From Candidatus Blautia intestinipullorum (GTDB lineage Bacteria; Bacillota; Clostridia; Lachnospirales; Lachnospiraceae): 8,946 nt of DNA. Shown here one piece after another: positions 1 through 4,938 of this stretch. The DNA lies in NCBI GenBank assembly GCA_019120475.1, contig DWVA01000050.1, positions 1 through 8,946 on the forward strand. Direction: 5' to 3'. Under the pieces are notes generated by a model that saw nothing but the letters and a program-made list of their open reading frames with translations, searched no databases and was not told where the DNA came from. The stretch's first letter is position 1; the number at the start of each line of letters is the position of its first letter. Made by a program: the position numbers and the translations under genes.

Positions 1-32
1 TTTTCTGTTTTTGTTCCTGCATATTTAGACAT
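1..32 (-). CDS. rbr: Rubrerythrin, N-terminal fragment (runs off left edge)
   Basis: Only the first ten codons are inside the window. Read on the minus strand from the ATG at 30-32 they give MSKYAGTKTE. This matches the conserved N-terminus of classical clostridial rubrerythrins, which usually begin with a few residues, then GTKTEKNL and the four-helix di-iron domain, with a C-terminal rubredoxin domain. A perfect GGAGG (40-44) lies 7 nt before the ATG. Rubrerythrins reduce hydrogen peroxide to water in the cytoplasm of anaerobes, using electrons from rubredoxin-type centres. The gene follows the reverse rubrerythrin (187-729) in the same direction after a 154-nt spacer, so the two are probably co-expressed under PerR. 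I see no convincing sigma-A promoter in that spacer. The family call rests on ten residues plus context, so the full domain order cannot be verified here. Confidence 0.8.
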   Translation of the reverse strand, partial: MSKYAGTKTE

Positions 33-52
33 ATAAATACCTCCATTTTGCA

Positions 53-120
53 AAAAGGAACTTGCGATACTGCCGATGCCTTATGAAATAATGACACTGG
101 TGATGTCTCAAGTCCCTTTT
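53..120 (-). terminator. Long-stem hairpin between the two rubrerythrin genes (terminator or leader structure)
   Basis: On the minus strand AAAAGGGACTTG (from 109-120) can pair with CAAGTTCCTTTT (from 53-64). This gives 12 consecutive pairs including one G-U wobble, closing a 44-nt loop. The 3' arm runs straight into a U stretch and lies 8 nt before the GGAGG of the downstream rubrerythrin. It could terminate the upstream transcript, partly attenuate the downstream gene, or be a processing or stability element. The large loop makes it an atypical intrinsic terminator. Confidence 0.45.
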
Positions 121-139
121 CAAATATCCTATTTTACGT

Positions 140-163
140 GAACCGGACATTAGCTGCCGGTTC
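140..163 (-). repeat. Short inverted repeat after the reverse rubrerythrin
   Basis: GAACCGG (140-146) and CCGGTTC (157-163) are perfect 7-bp arms around a 10-nt loop, starting 23 nt past the stop codon of the 187-729 gene. No real U-tract follows on either strand, so it is probably a 3'-end stabilising or weak terminator hairpin rather than a strong terminator. A tiny 5-bp dyad (181-195) also spans the stop codon. Confidence 0.35.
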
Positions 164-186
164 TGTTCCTGAAGTTTATTTTCGGA

Positions 187-729
187 TTAGCCGAAGTATC
201 TCTTAAGAAGACCTGCGAATGCTTTTCCGTGGCGAGCTTCGTCTCTTGCCATTTCATGAACAGTGTCATGGATAGCGTCAAGGTTTGCTGCTTTCGCACG
301 TTTTGCAAGGTCGAATTTACCAGCGGTTGCGCCGTTTTCTGCAGCTACACGCATTTCAAGGTTTTTCTTGGTGCTGTCTGTTACAACTTCGCCCAGCAGT
401 TCAGCAAATTTTGCTGCATGTTCTGCTTCTTCATAAGCTGCTTTCTCCCAGTATAAGCCGATCTCCGGATAGCCTTCTCTGTGAGCTACTCTAGCCATTG
501 CAAGATACATACCAACTTCAGAGCACTCGCCCTCGAAGTTTGCTCTCAGGTCTGCGAGGATATCTTCGCTAACGCCCTTTGCAACGCCTACAACATGCTC
601 AGCAGCCCATGTCATTTCAGAATCCTGCTTTGTGAATTTCTCAGCCGGAGCCTTGCAGATCGGACATACTTCCGGAGCTGTTTCGCCTTCATAAACATAA
701 CCACATACACTGCATACCCATTTTGCCAT
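187..729 (-). CDS. rbr: Reverse rubrerythrin (N-terminal rubredoxin, C-terminal ferritin-like di-iron domain)
   Basis: This is a 180-residue cytoplasmic peroxide reductase of the 'reverse' rubrerythrin type. Residues 1-33 form a compact rubredoxin-like iron site with two CxxC knuckles, C6-C9 and C22-C25, in the pattern WVCSVCGYVYEG...CPICKAP. Residues about 45-180 form the ferritin-like four-helix domain. Candidate di-iron ligands are E66/E71, the ExxH motif E101-H104, and a second ExxH at E164-H167. In classical rubrerythrin the rubredoxin domain is at the C-terminus; here the order is swapped, as in the H2O2-inducible proteins known from Clostridium. The start is well supported: AAGGAG (739-744) lies 9 nt before the ATG. 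A strong promoter (799-827) and a PerR-box-like palindrome (766-780) precede it, so it is expected to be derepressed by peroxide. It sits between perR and a second rubrerythrin, all on the minus strand. Confidence 0.93.
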   Translation of the reverse strand: MAKWVCSVCGYVYEGETAPEVCPICKAPAEKFTKQDSEMTWAAEHVVGVAKGVSEDILADLRANFEGECSEVGMYLAMARVAHREGYPEIGLYWEKAAYEEAEHAAKFAELLGEVVTDSTKKNLEMRVAAENGATAGKFDLAKRAKAANLDAIHDTVHEMARDEARHGKAFAGLLKRYFG

Positions 730-765
730 AGTAATAATCTCCTTTTCTAAATTTGTTTTAATTGA

Positions 766-780
766 TAATAGTAATTGTTA
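766..780 (-). promoter_or_regulatory. Candidate PerR box upstream of reverse rubrerythrin
   Basis: TAATAGTAATTGTTA is an imperfect 7-1-7 dyad: 10 of the 14 non-central positions are symmetric. It resembles the PerR/Fur-type operator TTATAATNATTATAA. It lies just downstream of the predicted -10 element (799-804), covering about +12 to +26 of the transcript, where bound repressor would block initiation or early elongation. The surrounding 25 bases (761-785) match the block in front of perR (1276-1300) at 21 of 25 positions, which is the strongest argument that both are sites for the same regulator. Confidence 0.7.
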
Positions 781-798
781 CTGTTTTGCTATGCCTTT

Positions 799-827
799 AA
801 TTTATCACAAAGGTTTTTAATTGTCAA
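799..827 (-). promoter_or_regulatory. Sigma-A-type promoter of the reverse rubrerythrin
   Basis: On the minus strand a perfect -35 TTGACA (822-827) is separated by 17 nt from TAAATT (799-804, 4/6 match to TATAAT). Transcription would start near 792. The -35 begins 9 nt after the perR stop codon. No terminator is seen between perR and this promoter, so read-through from perR is also possible. Confidence 0.7.
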
Positions 828-836
828 GAGGAAATC

Positions 837-1232
837 TCAACATTTTTCTTTTTTCAAACAATTTTCACAGAGTCCGGAAAATCTTGCGGTGCATTCTGTA
901 ATTTTCCCCTTAAAATCTTTTTCTGCCCTATGGATGATGTCCTGAAGATCCTCCATTTCCAGATCCTGCACGCACCCGCAGCCGGTGCAGATAAAGTGAC
1001 AGTGGGGATCGGTCCTGCCGTCGAAACGGTCGGCTCCGCCAAAGCTTTCAAGCTTCTGGATTTCTCCAATATCGGACAGGAGAGAGAGATTGCGGTAAAC
1101 AGTTCCAAGACTGATATTGGGATATATGATCTTCATATTTTCATATACCGTATCTGCGGTCGGATGATCCGTACGGGTCATAAGAAATTCCTTGATGGAT
1201 TCTCGCTGACGGCTGTATTTCAATGCGGCCAT
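837..1232 (-). CDS. perR: PerR, peroxide-sensing Fur-family repressor
   Basis: This 131-residue protein has the Fur-family layout: a winged helix in residues about 1-75 (with the recognition segment SLGTVYRNLSLL) and a dimerisation/metal domain behind it. By alignment from memory with Bacillus subtilis PerR, every regulatory-site ligand is present: H23 (for H37), D71 (D85), H77 (H91), H79 (H93) and D90 (D104). An Asp at the last position is typical of PerR rather than Fur. The structural zinc site is also complete: C82-x2-C85 and C122-x2-C125. In the known mechanism, iron-catalysed oxidation of two of these histidines by H2O2 releases the repressor from DNA. The start is set by AAGGGAG (1240-1246), 7 nt before the ATG. 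The gene has its own consensus promoter with an operator over the start point, which indicates autorepression. The two rubrerythrin genes downstream are the likely targets. Confidence 0.92.
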   Translation of the reverse strand: MAALKYSRQRESIKEFLMTRTDHPTADTVYENMKIIYPNISLGTVYRNLSLLSDIGEIQKLESFGGADRFDGRTDPHCHFICTGCGCVQDLEMEDLQDIIHRAEKDFKGKITECTARFSGLCENCLKKEKC

Positions 1233-1280
1233 AAACTCACTCCCTTCTTTTCTGGTTTATATTTGCAGCTCCTTTATTGA

Positions 1281-1295
1281 TAACAATAATGGTTA
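1281..1295 (-). promoter_or_regulatory. Candidate PerR box in the perR promoter
   Basis: TAACAATAATGGTTA is a 7-1-7 palindrome with 12 of 14 non-central positions symmetric. It lies 5 nt from the -10 element (1301-1306) and so overlaps the expected transcription start near 1294. This placement suits simple autorepression. It shares a 25-base block (21/25 identical) with the site before the reverse rubrerythrin. Confidence 0.75.
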
Positions 1296-1300
1296 CTGAT

Positions 1301-1330
1301 ATTATATGGAGGTATATGCCTGTTTGTCAA
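1301..1330 (-). promoter_or_regulatory. Consensus sigma-A promoter of perR
   Basis: On the minus strand a perfect -35 TTGACA (1325-1330) and a perfect -10 TATAAT (1301-1306) are 18 nt apart. The -35 starts only 7 nt beyond the U-tract of the aspA terminator, so perR is transcribed independently of aspA. Full consensus hexamers are expected for a promoter held down by a repressor. Confidence 0.85.
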
Positions 1331-1337
1331 GACAAAT

Positions 1338-1387
1338 AAAAAAATCCTCCGGAATCAGGACAGATATCTGTTCAGATTCCGGAGGAT
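1338..1387 (-). terminator. Strong intrinsic terminator of aspA
   Basis: ATCCTCCGGAATC (1344-1356) and GATTCCGGAGGAT (1375-1387) form a perfect 13-bp stem. The 18-nt interval contains a second nested palindrome, ACAGATATCTGT, which can extend the hairpin. On the minus strand the stem is followed directly by seven U's (1338-1344, the first overlapping the arm's last pair). It begins 19 nt after the aspA stop codon. Confidence 0.93.
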
Positions 1388-1406
1388 CGGATGAGGCTTA
1401 TGGTTT

Positions 1407-2855
1407 TTATTTCTGGTTTTGTGTTATTTTGCGTAAAAGATCTTTGTCAGGTATACCGGGTTCTGTCATATTTACAGGGTCCAGGATACGGTCCAGTTCT
1501 TCCGCGTTCAAAAGCTGTTCTTTCAGGATAAGGCTGCGCACAGATTCGCCTGTTTTCATTGCCTGTTTGGCAATGTCCGCGGCTTTCTGGTATCCCACAT
1601 AAGGACAGATGGCAGTGATGACTCCCACACTGTTTTCCACAAGATAGCGGCAGCGGTCTTCATTGGCGGTGATGCCGGTGATGCAGTTGTCCACAAAAGT
1701 ACGGACAGCGTAAGCCAGCGTGTCGATGGACTGGAACATGCAGTAGAAGATAATGGGCTCGAAGGCGTTCAGTTCCAACTGTCCGGCCTCGGCGGCCATG
1801 GTGATGGTAACGTCGTTGCCGATGATATTAAAGGCTACCTGGTTGACTACCTCCGGGATCACAGGATTTACCTTGCCGGGCATAATGGAAGATCCGTTCT
1901 GCCGTGCGGGAAGATTGATCTCCCCGAAACCGGCTCTTGGACCGGAGGACATAAGGCGGAGATCGTTGGCGATCTTGGAAAGAGTGACGGCGCAGGCCTT
2001 AATAGCTCCGGAAACGGCCACAAAGGGATCCAGGTTCTGGGTAGAGTCGATCAGGTCGAAAGCCTGGACAAAATCCATATCCGCAACCTGCACCAGGTTG
2101 GGAACGATCCTTTCCAGATAGGCCTCGTCGGCGTTGATGCCTGTTCCGATGGCGGTACCGCCCATATTCAGAGTGCGCATCTCGTCCATGGCCTTATCCA
2201 TACGGTTGATATCCCGCATAACAGCTACAGAGTAAGCCTGGAATTCCTGGCCGAGACGGATGGGAACCGCGTCCTGCATCTGGGTCCTTCCCATTTTGAT
2301 CACATGGTCGAATTCCGCAGCTTTGTCACAGAAGGCTTTATGTAAGCGAAGAAGTTCCTTTTTCAGTCTTTTCAGCAGCCGCAGAGACGTCATCTTTCCG
2401 GCGGTAGGGATCACGTCGTTGGTGGACTGGCCGCAGTTTACGTGATCGTTGGGGTTGACCAGAGAATAATCCCCTTTTTTGCCGCCCAGGATCTCGATGG
2501 CCCGGTTGGCGATGACTTCGTTGGCGTTCATGTTCAGGGAAGTGCCGGCGCCGCCCTGTATAGGATCCACAATAAAATCGTCATGGAATTTTCCCGCAAT
2601 GATCTCGTCGCAGGCCTGAACAATGGCGGTGGCTCTCTTTTTATCAAGAATTCCGATCTCGCAGTTGGTGATGGCTGCGGCTTTTTTTATGTAAGCCAGG
2701 CTGTTGATGATCTCTGGATGCATGTTAAGACCTGTAATAGGAAAGTTCTCCGCAGCGCGGAGAGACTGTACTCCGTAGTAAACGTCTTCCGGAACATCTT
2801 TTACGCCGATGGAATCTTTTTCCCGGCGGTAGTCGGTTGTATGTGTATTATCCAT
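1407..2855 (-). CDS. aspA: Aspartate ammonia-lyase (aspartase)
   Basis: The 482-residue cytoplasmic enzyme reversibly converts L-aspartate to fumarate and ammonia, linking amino-acid use to fumarate respiration or fermentation. It belongs to the aspartase/fumarase superfamily. The signature GSSIMPGKVNP is at residues 321-331 and includes the SS-loop serine that acts as the base in this family. Other conserved blocks visible are GGAGTSLNMNANEV, GQSTNDVIPTA, KMGRTQMQDAVP and the aspartase-like stretch AAEAGQLELNAFEPI that follows the signature. Length fits bacterial aspartases (about 470-480). The frame is open for 35 codons further upstream, but AAGGAG/AGGAG (2865-2871) lies about 9 nt before the ATG at 2853-2855 and the extension overlaps the promoter, so I start at 2855. 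It is divergent from a LysR-type regulator, has a hairpin in its leader, and ends in a strong terminator. Class II fumarase is the alternative, made less likely by these motifs. Confidence 0.93.
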   Translation of the reverse strand: MDNTHTTDYRREKDSIGVKDVPEDVYYGVQSLRAAENFPITGLNMHPEIINSLAYIKKAAAITNCEIGILDKKRATAIVQACDEIIAGKFHDDFIVDPIQGGAGTSLNMNANEVIANRAIEILGGKKGDYSLVNPNDHVNCGQSTNDVIPTAGKMTSLRLLKRLKKELLRLHKAFCDKAAEFDHVIKMGRTQMQDAVPIRLGQEFQAYSVAVMRDINRMDKAMDEMRTLNMGGTAIGTGINADEAYLERIVPNLVQVADMDFVQAFDLIDSTQNLDPFVAVSGAIKACAVTLSKIANDLRLMSSGPRAGFGEINLPARQNGSSIMPGKVNPVIPEVVNQVAFNIIGNDVTITMAAEAGQLELNAFEPIIFYCMFQSIDTLAYAVRTFVDNCITGITANEDRCRYLVENSVGVITAICPYVGYQKAADIAKQAMKTGESVRSLILKEQLLNAEELDRILDPVNMTEPGIPDKDLLRKITQNQK

Positions 2856-2878
2856 TGTGCTATTTCTCCTTCTCCTGT

Positions 2879-2905
2879 AAAAACCGGGCGGACGAAGGGG
2901 CCCGG
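2879..2905 (-). terminator. Candidate attenuator hairpin in the aspA leader
   Basis: On the minus strand CCGGGC (2900-2905) pairs with GCCCGG (2884-2889) across a 10-nt loop, and five U's (2879-2883) follow at once. This has the form of an intrinsic terminator, lying inside the roughly 65-nt aspA leader and ending 3 nt before the purine-rich ribosome site. It could cause premature termination or limit ribosome access. The stem is short (6 bp) but all G-C. I see no obvious anti-terminator arm. Confidence 0.5.
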
Positions 2906-2917
2906 GAATCTTTTCTG

Positions 2918-2946
2918 TTGTTTTCAGTATACGTACAGGATATAAT
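2918..2946 (+). promoter_or_regulatory. Candidate promoter of the LysR-type regulator
   Basis: TTGTTT (2918-2923), a 17-nt spacer and a perfect TATAAT (2941-2946) point rightwards to the regulator gene. A second TATAAT at 2977-2982 has no good -35 partner. The -10 sits inside the aspA promoter, so the two divergent promoters would compete. Confidence 0.5.
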
Positions 2947-2954
2947 ATAATCAA
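2926..2954 (-). promoter_or_regulatory. Candidate promoter of aspA
   Basis: On the minus strand TTGATT (2949-2954) and TATACT (2926-2931) are 17 nt apart. Transcription would start near 2919 and give a leader of about 65 nt. The weak -35 (4/6) leaves room for activation by the divergent LysR-type protein. Confidence 0.6.
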
Positions 2955-2970
2955 ATACATATATTAGTAT
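2955..2970. promoter_or_regulatory. Possible LysR-type operator dyad
   Basis: ATAC-N8-GTAT forms an imperfect dyad (12 of 16 positions symmetric) directly upstream of the aspA -35, covering about -36 to -51 of that promoter. This is a usual place for a LysR-type activation site. The half-site spacing is one base longer than the standard T-N11-A pattern, and the region is very AT-rich, so chance dyads are common. Confidence 0.3.
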
Positions 2971-3010
2971 AGATAATATAATAATTATGTTATAGAAGAA
3001 GGAGAGGAGG

Positions 3011-4015
3011 ATGGAAATGGCGGAAGACGATACCAGGATGTTTCAGGGCAGAGAATATGTTTATGCAGTTTACCGGGAAAAAAGCTTCTCCCGCGCCGCC
3101 CAGAAGCTGTTTATTTCCCAGCCGTCCCTCAGCGCGGCTGTAAAAAGGACGGAGGAACGGATCGGCTATCCTGTCTTTGACAGGAGCACAAAGCCTCTGA
3201 AGCTTACGGAATGCGGCGAAAAATATATTGCCGCTGTGGAAAAAATGATGGCTGCGGAGCAGGAGTTCTTTCATTATATTAATGATCTGGGGGAACTGAA
3301 GACCGGAAATCTCACTCTGGGAGGCAGCAGTCTTTTTTCTTCCTGGATCCTGCCCCAGATCATGGGCAGGTTTTCCAGAAAATACCCCATGGTGAAGATC
3401 TCTCTTGTGGAGGAAAGCACTTCGCGTCTGGAGGAGCTTCTGCAGAACGGAGGGGTGGATCTTATGATGGATAACTGCGATCTGGACAATGCCGTATTTG
3501 AAAGTTGCGTGTATCAGAAGGAACATCTTCTTCTTGCGGTTCCCGGCGCCTTTGCGGTCAACGGGAAGCTTCAGGAGTATGCGGTTCCCGCCAGGGAAAT
3601 CCGAAGGGGAAAGCTGTCGGAGTCAGAGATACCGACGGTTCCCCTGGAATATTTCAGGGATGAGCCCTTCGCTCTTCTGAAACCAGATAACGATACAAGA
3701 AAACGGGCCATGAATCTGTGCAGGCTTCACGGCTTTGAACCGAGAATGATCTTTGAACTTGACCAGCAGCAGACGGCGTACCATGTCACCTGCTCCGGGC
3801 TGGGCGTCTCTTTTGTCAGCGACACCCTGATCATTTACGGAGGAGCGAACCCCGGCGTGGTCTATTACAGGCTGGACGGCGCGGACAGCTTCAGGAACCT
3901 TTTTTTCTACTGGAAAAAGGGACGGTATTTCAGCCGCGCCATGGGAGAATTCCTGAAGACTGCGGGCTGTATGAAAGACAGAAAGTCTGGAAATCCTCAT
4001 GAAGACAATATATAA
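3011..4015 (+). CDS. LysR-type transcriptional regulator, divergent from aspA
   Basis: A 334-residue DNA-binding regulator. The N-terminal winged helix-turn-helix covers residues about 12-70; its helix-turn-helix is in SFSRAAQKLFISQPSLSAAVKR (25-46), followed by the usual hinge helix and FDRSTKPLKLTECG. Residues about 95-320 are the periplasmic-binding-protein-like effector domain, beginning LTLGGSSLFSSWILPQIM. Length is slightly above the family's usual 290-320. AAGGAG (2999-3004) suits the ATG at 3011, while GGAGG (3006-3010) would suit the ATG at 3017; a third ATG at 3038 gives the MFQG start common among relatives, so the first nine residues are uncertain. LysR proteins often control the gene across the divergent promoter and repress themselves, so aspA is the natural target, with aspartate, fumarate or a related acid as a possible effector. 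The effector cannot be read from the sequence. Confidence 0.88.
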   Translation: MEMAEDDTRMFQGREYVYAVYREKSFSRAAQKLFISQPSLSAAVKRTEERIGYPVFDRSTKPLKLTECGEKYIAAVEKMMAAEQEFFHYINDLGELKTGNLTLGGSSLFSSWILPQIMGRFSRKYPMVKISLVEESTSRLEELLQNGGVDLMMDNCDLDNAVFESCVYQKEHLLLAVPGAFAVNGKLQEYAVPAREIRRGKLSESEIPTVPLEYFRDEPFALLKPDNDTRKRAMNLCRLHGFEPRMIFELDQQQTAYHVTCSGLGVSFVSDTLIIYGGANPGVVYYRLDGADSFRNLFFYWKKGRYFSRAMGEFLKTAGCMKDRKSGNPHEDNI

Positions 4016-4024
4016 TAAAATCCG

Positions 4025-4065
4025 TATCTTAAGGATATCTTAATAAATTACCCCTTTCATCTTAA
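4025..4065 (+). promoter_or_regulatory. Helically phased TATCTTAA-type repeats upstream of the response regulator
   Basis: ATCTTAA occurs at 4026-4032, 4037-4043 and 4059-4065, with starts 11 and 22 bases apart, that is one and two helical turns. The first two extend to TATCTTAA, and a degenerate TTCTTAG follows at 4079. OmpR/PhoB-type regulators typically bind tandem direct repeats on one face of the helix, so this is a candidate site for the response regulator encoded at 4154. A weak -10-like TAGGAT (4083-4088) lies downstream, with no good -35. The first repeat also sits in a small dyad, TATC-TTAAG-GATA. Confidence 0.5.
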
Positions 4066-4153
4066 AAACAGGCTGATATTCTTAGGATAACAGATCACAG
4101 AGGATGCGGACCGGACCGATGTGAGAAGAGAAGAGGGCAGGAGGTAGAGAAAA

Positions 4154-4849
4154 ATGGCGGAAATACTTGTTTGCGACGACGACAGAGCCATTGTGGAAGC
4201 GATTGAAATTTATCTGACCCAGGAGGGACATCATGTTTTGAAGGCATACGACGGGGAGGAAACACTGCGGATCCTCGGAAACAGTCAGGTGGATCTTCTG
4301 GTAATCGATGTGATGATGCCGAAGCTTGACGGGATACGGGCTACCCTGAAGATCAGGGAGGAAATGTCCCTTCCCATCATCATCCTCTCGGCGAAATCCG
4401 AGGACGCGGACAAGATCCTGGGATTAAACGTGGGAGCGGACGATTATGTGACAAAGCCCTTCAACCCGCTGGAGCTGGTTGCCAGAGTGAAATCCCAGCT
4501 CAGAAGATATACGCAGCTTGGAGCCGCCGCGGGAATCCAGAAAGCGAACGTTTACGAGACAGGCGGCCTGTCTGTGGACGACGACAAAAAAGAAGTACGG
4601 GTGGACGGCGACCTGGTAAAGCTGACGCCTATCGAATACAGGATCCTTCTGTTTCTTATCAAAAATAAGGGAAGAGTATTTTCTATCAGCCAGATATATG
4701 AAAATATCTGGAACGAGGAGGCGTTTGCCGCAGAAAATACCGTGGCAGTCCACATCCGGCATATCCGGGAGAAGATTGAGATCAATCCAAAAGAGCCCAG
4801 ATATCTGAAAGTAGTCTGGGGGCTGGGATACAAAGTGGAGAAACTGTAG
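4154..4849 (+). CDS. OmpR/PhoB-family response regulator
   Basis: A 231-residue two-component response regulator. The receiver domain covers residues about 3-115, with the acidic pocket D8-D9-D10, the phospho-acceptor D52 in VIDVMMP, S79 as the conserved Ser/Thr and K101 in VTKPF. The C-terminal winged helix (about 135-230) has VKLTPIEYRILLFL, the recognition helix region NTVAVHIRHIREKIE and the terminal RYLKVVWGLGYKVE. Both key parts look intact, so it should be a phosphorylation-controlled transcription factor. AGGAGGT (4139-4145) lies 8 nt before the ATG. It is followed in the same direction, after an 89-nt gap, by the sensor kinase at 4939, its likely partner. Phased repeats at 4025-4065 suggest autoregulation. 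Nothing beside the pair on the same strand reveals its output genes, so the stimulus and regulon are unknown. Confidence 0.93.
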   Translation: MAEILVCDDDRAIVEAIEIYLTQEGHHVLKAYDGEETLRILGNSQVDLLVIDVMMPKLDGIRATLKIREEMSLPIIILSAKSEDADKILGLNVGADDYVTKPFNPLELVARVKSQLRRYTQLGAAAGIQKANVYETGGLSVDDDKKEVRVDGDLVKLTPIEYRILLFLIKNKGRVFSISQIYENIWNEEAFAAENTVAVHIRHIREKIEINPKEPRYLKVVWGLGYKVEKL

Positions 4850-4938
4850 AGGGACCGGACAGTTACAGACGGCAGATTTATGGATCAGCGCCGCAGGGAA
4901 GCAAACAGGAAAAGATCAGGACGGACAGAAAGGGGTAG

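Noticed and set aside
65..108. Known riboswitch in the rubrerythrin leader loop
   Set aside because: I could not match the loop to any riboswitch consensus I know; only the enclosing stem is supported.
2856..2960. Thirty-five-codon upstream extension of the aspA reading frame
   Set aside because: It overlaps the predicted aspA promoter and leader hairpin, is Arg/Pro-rich and unlike aspartases, and a good ribosome site with normal spacing precedes the ATG at 2855.
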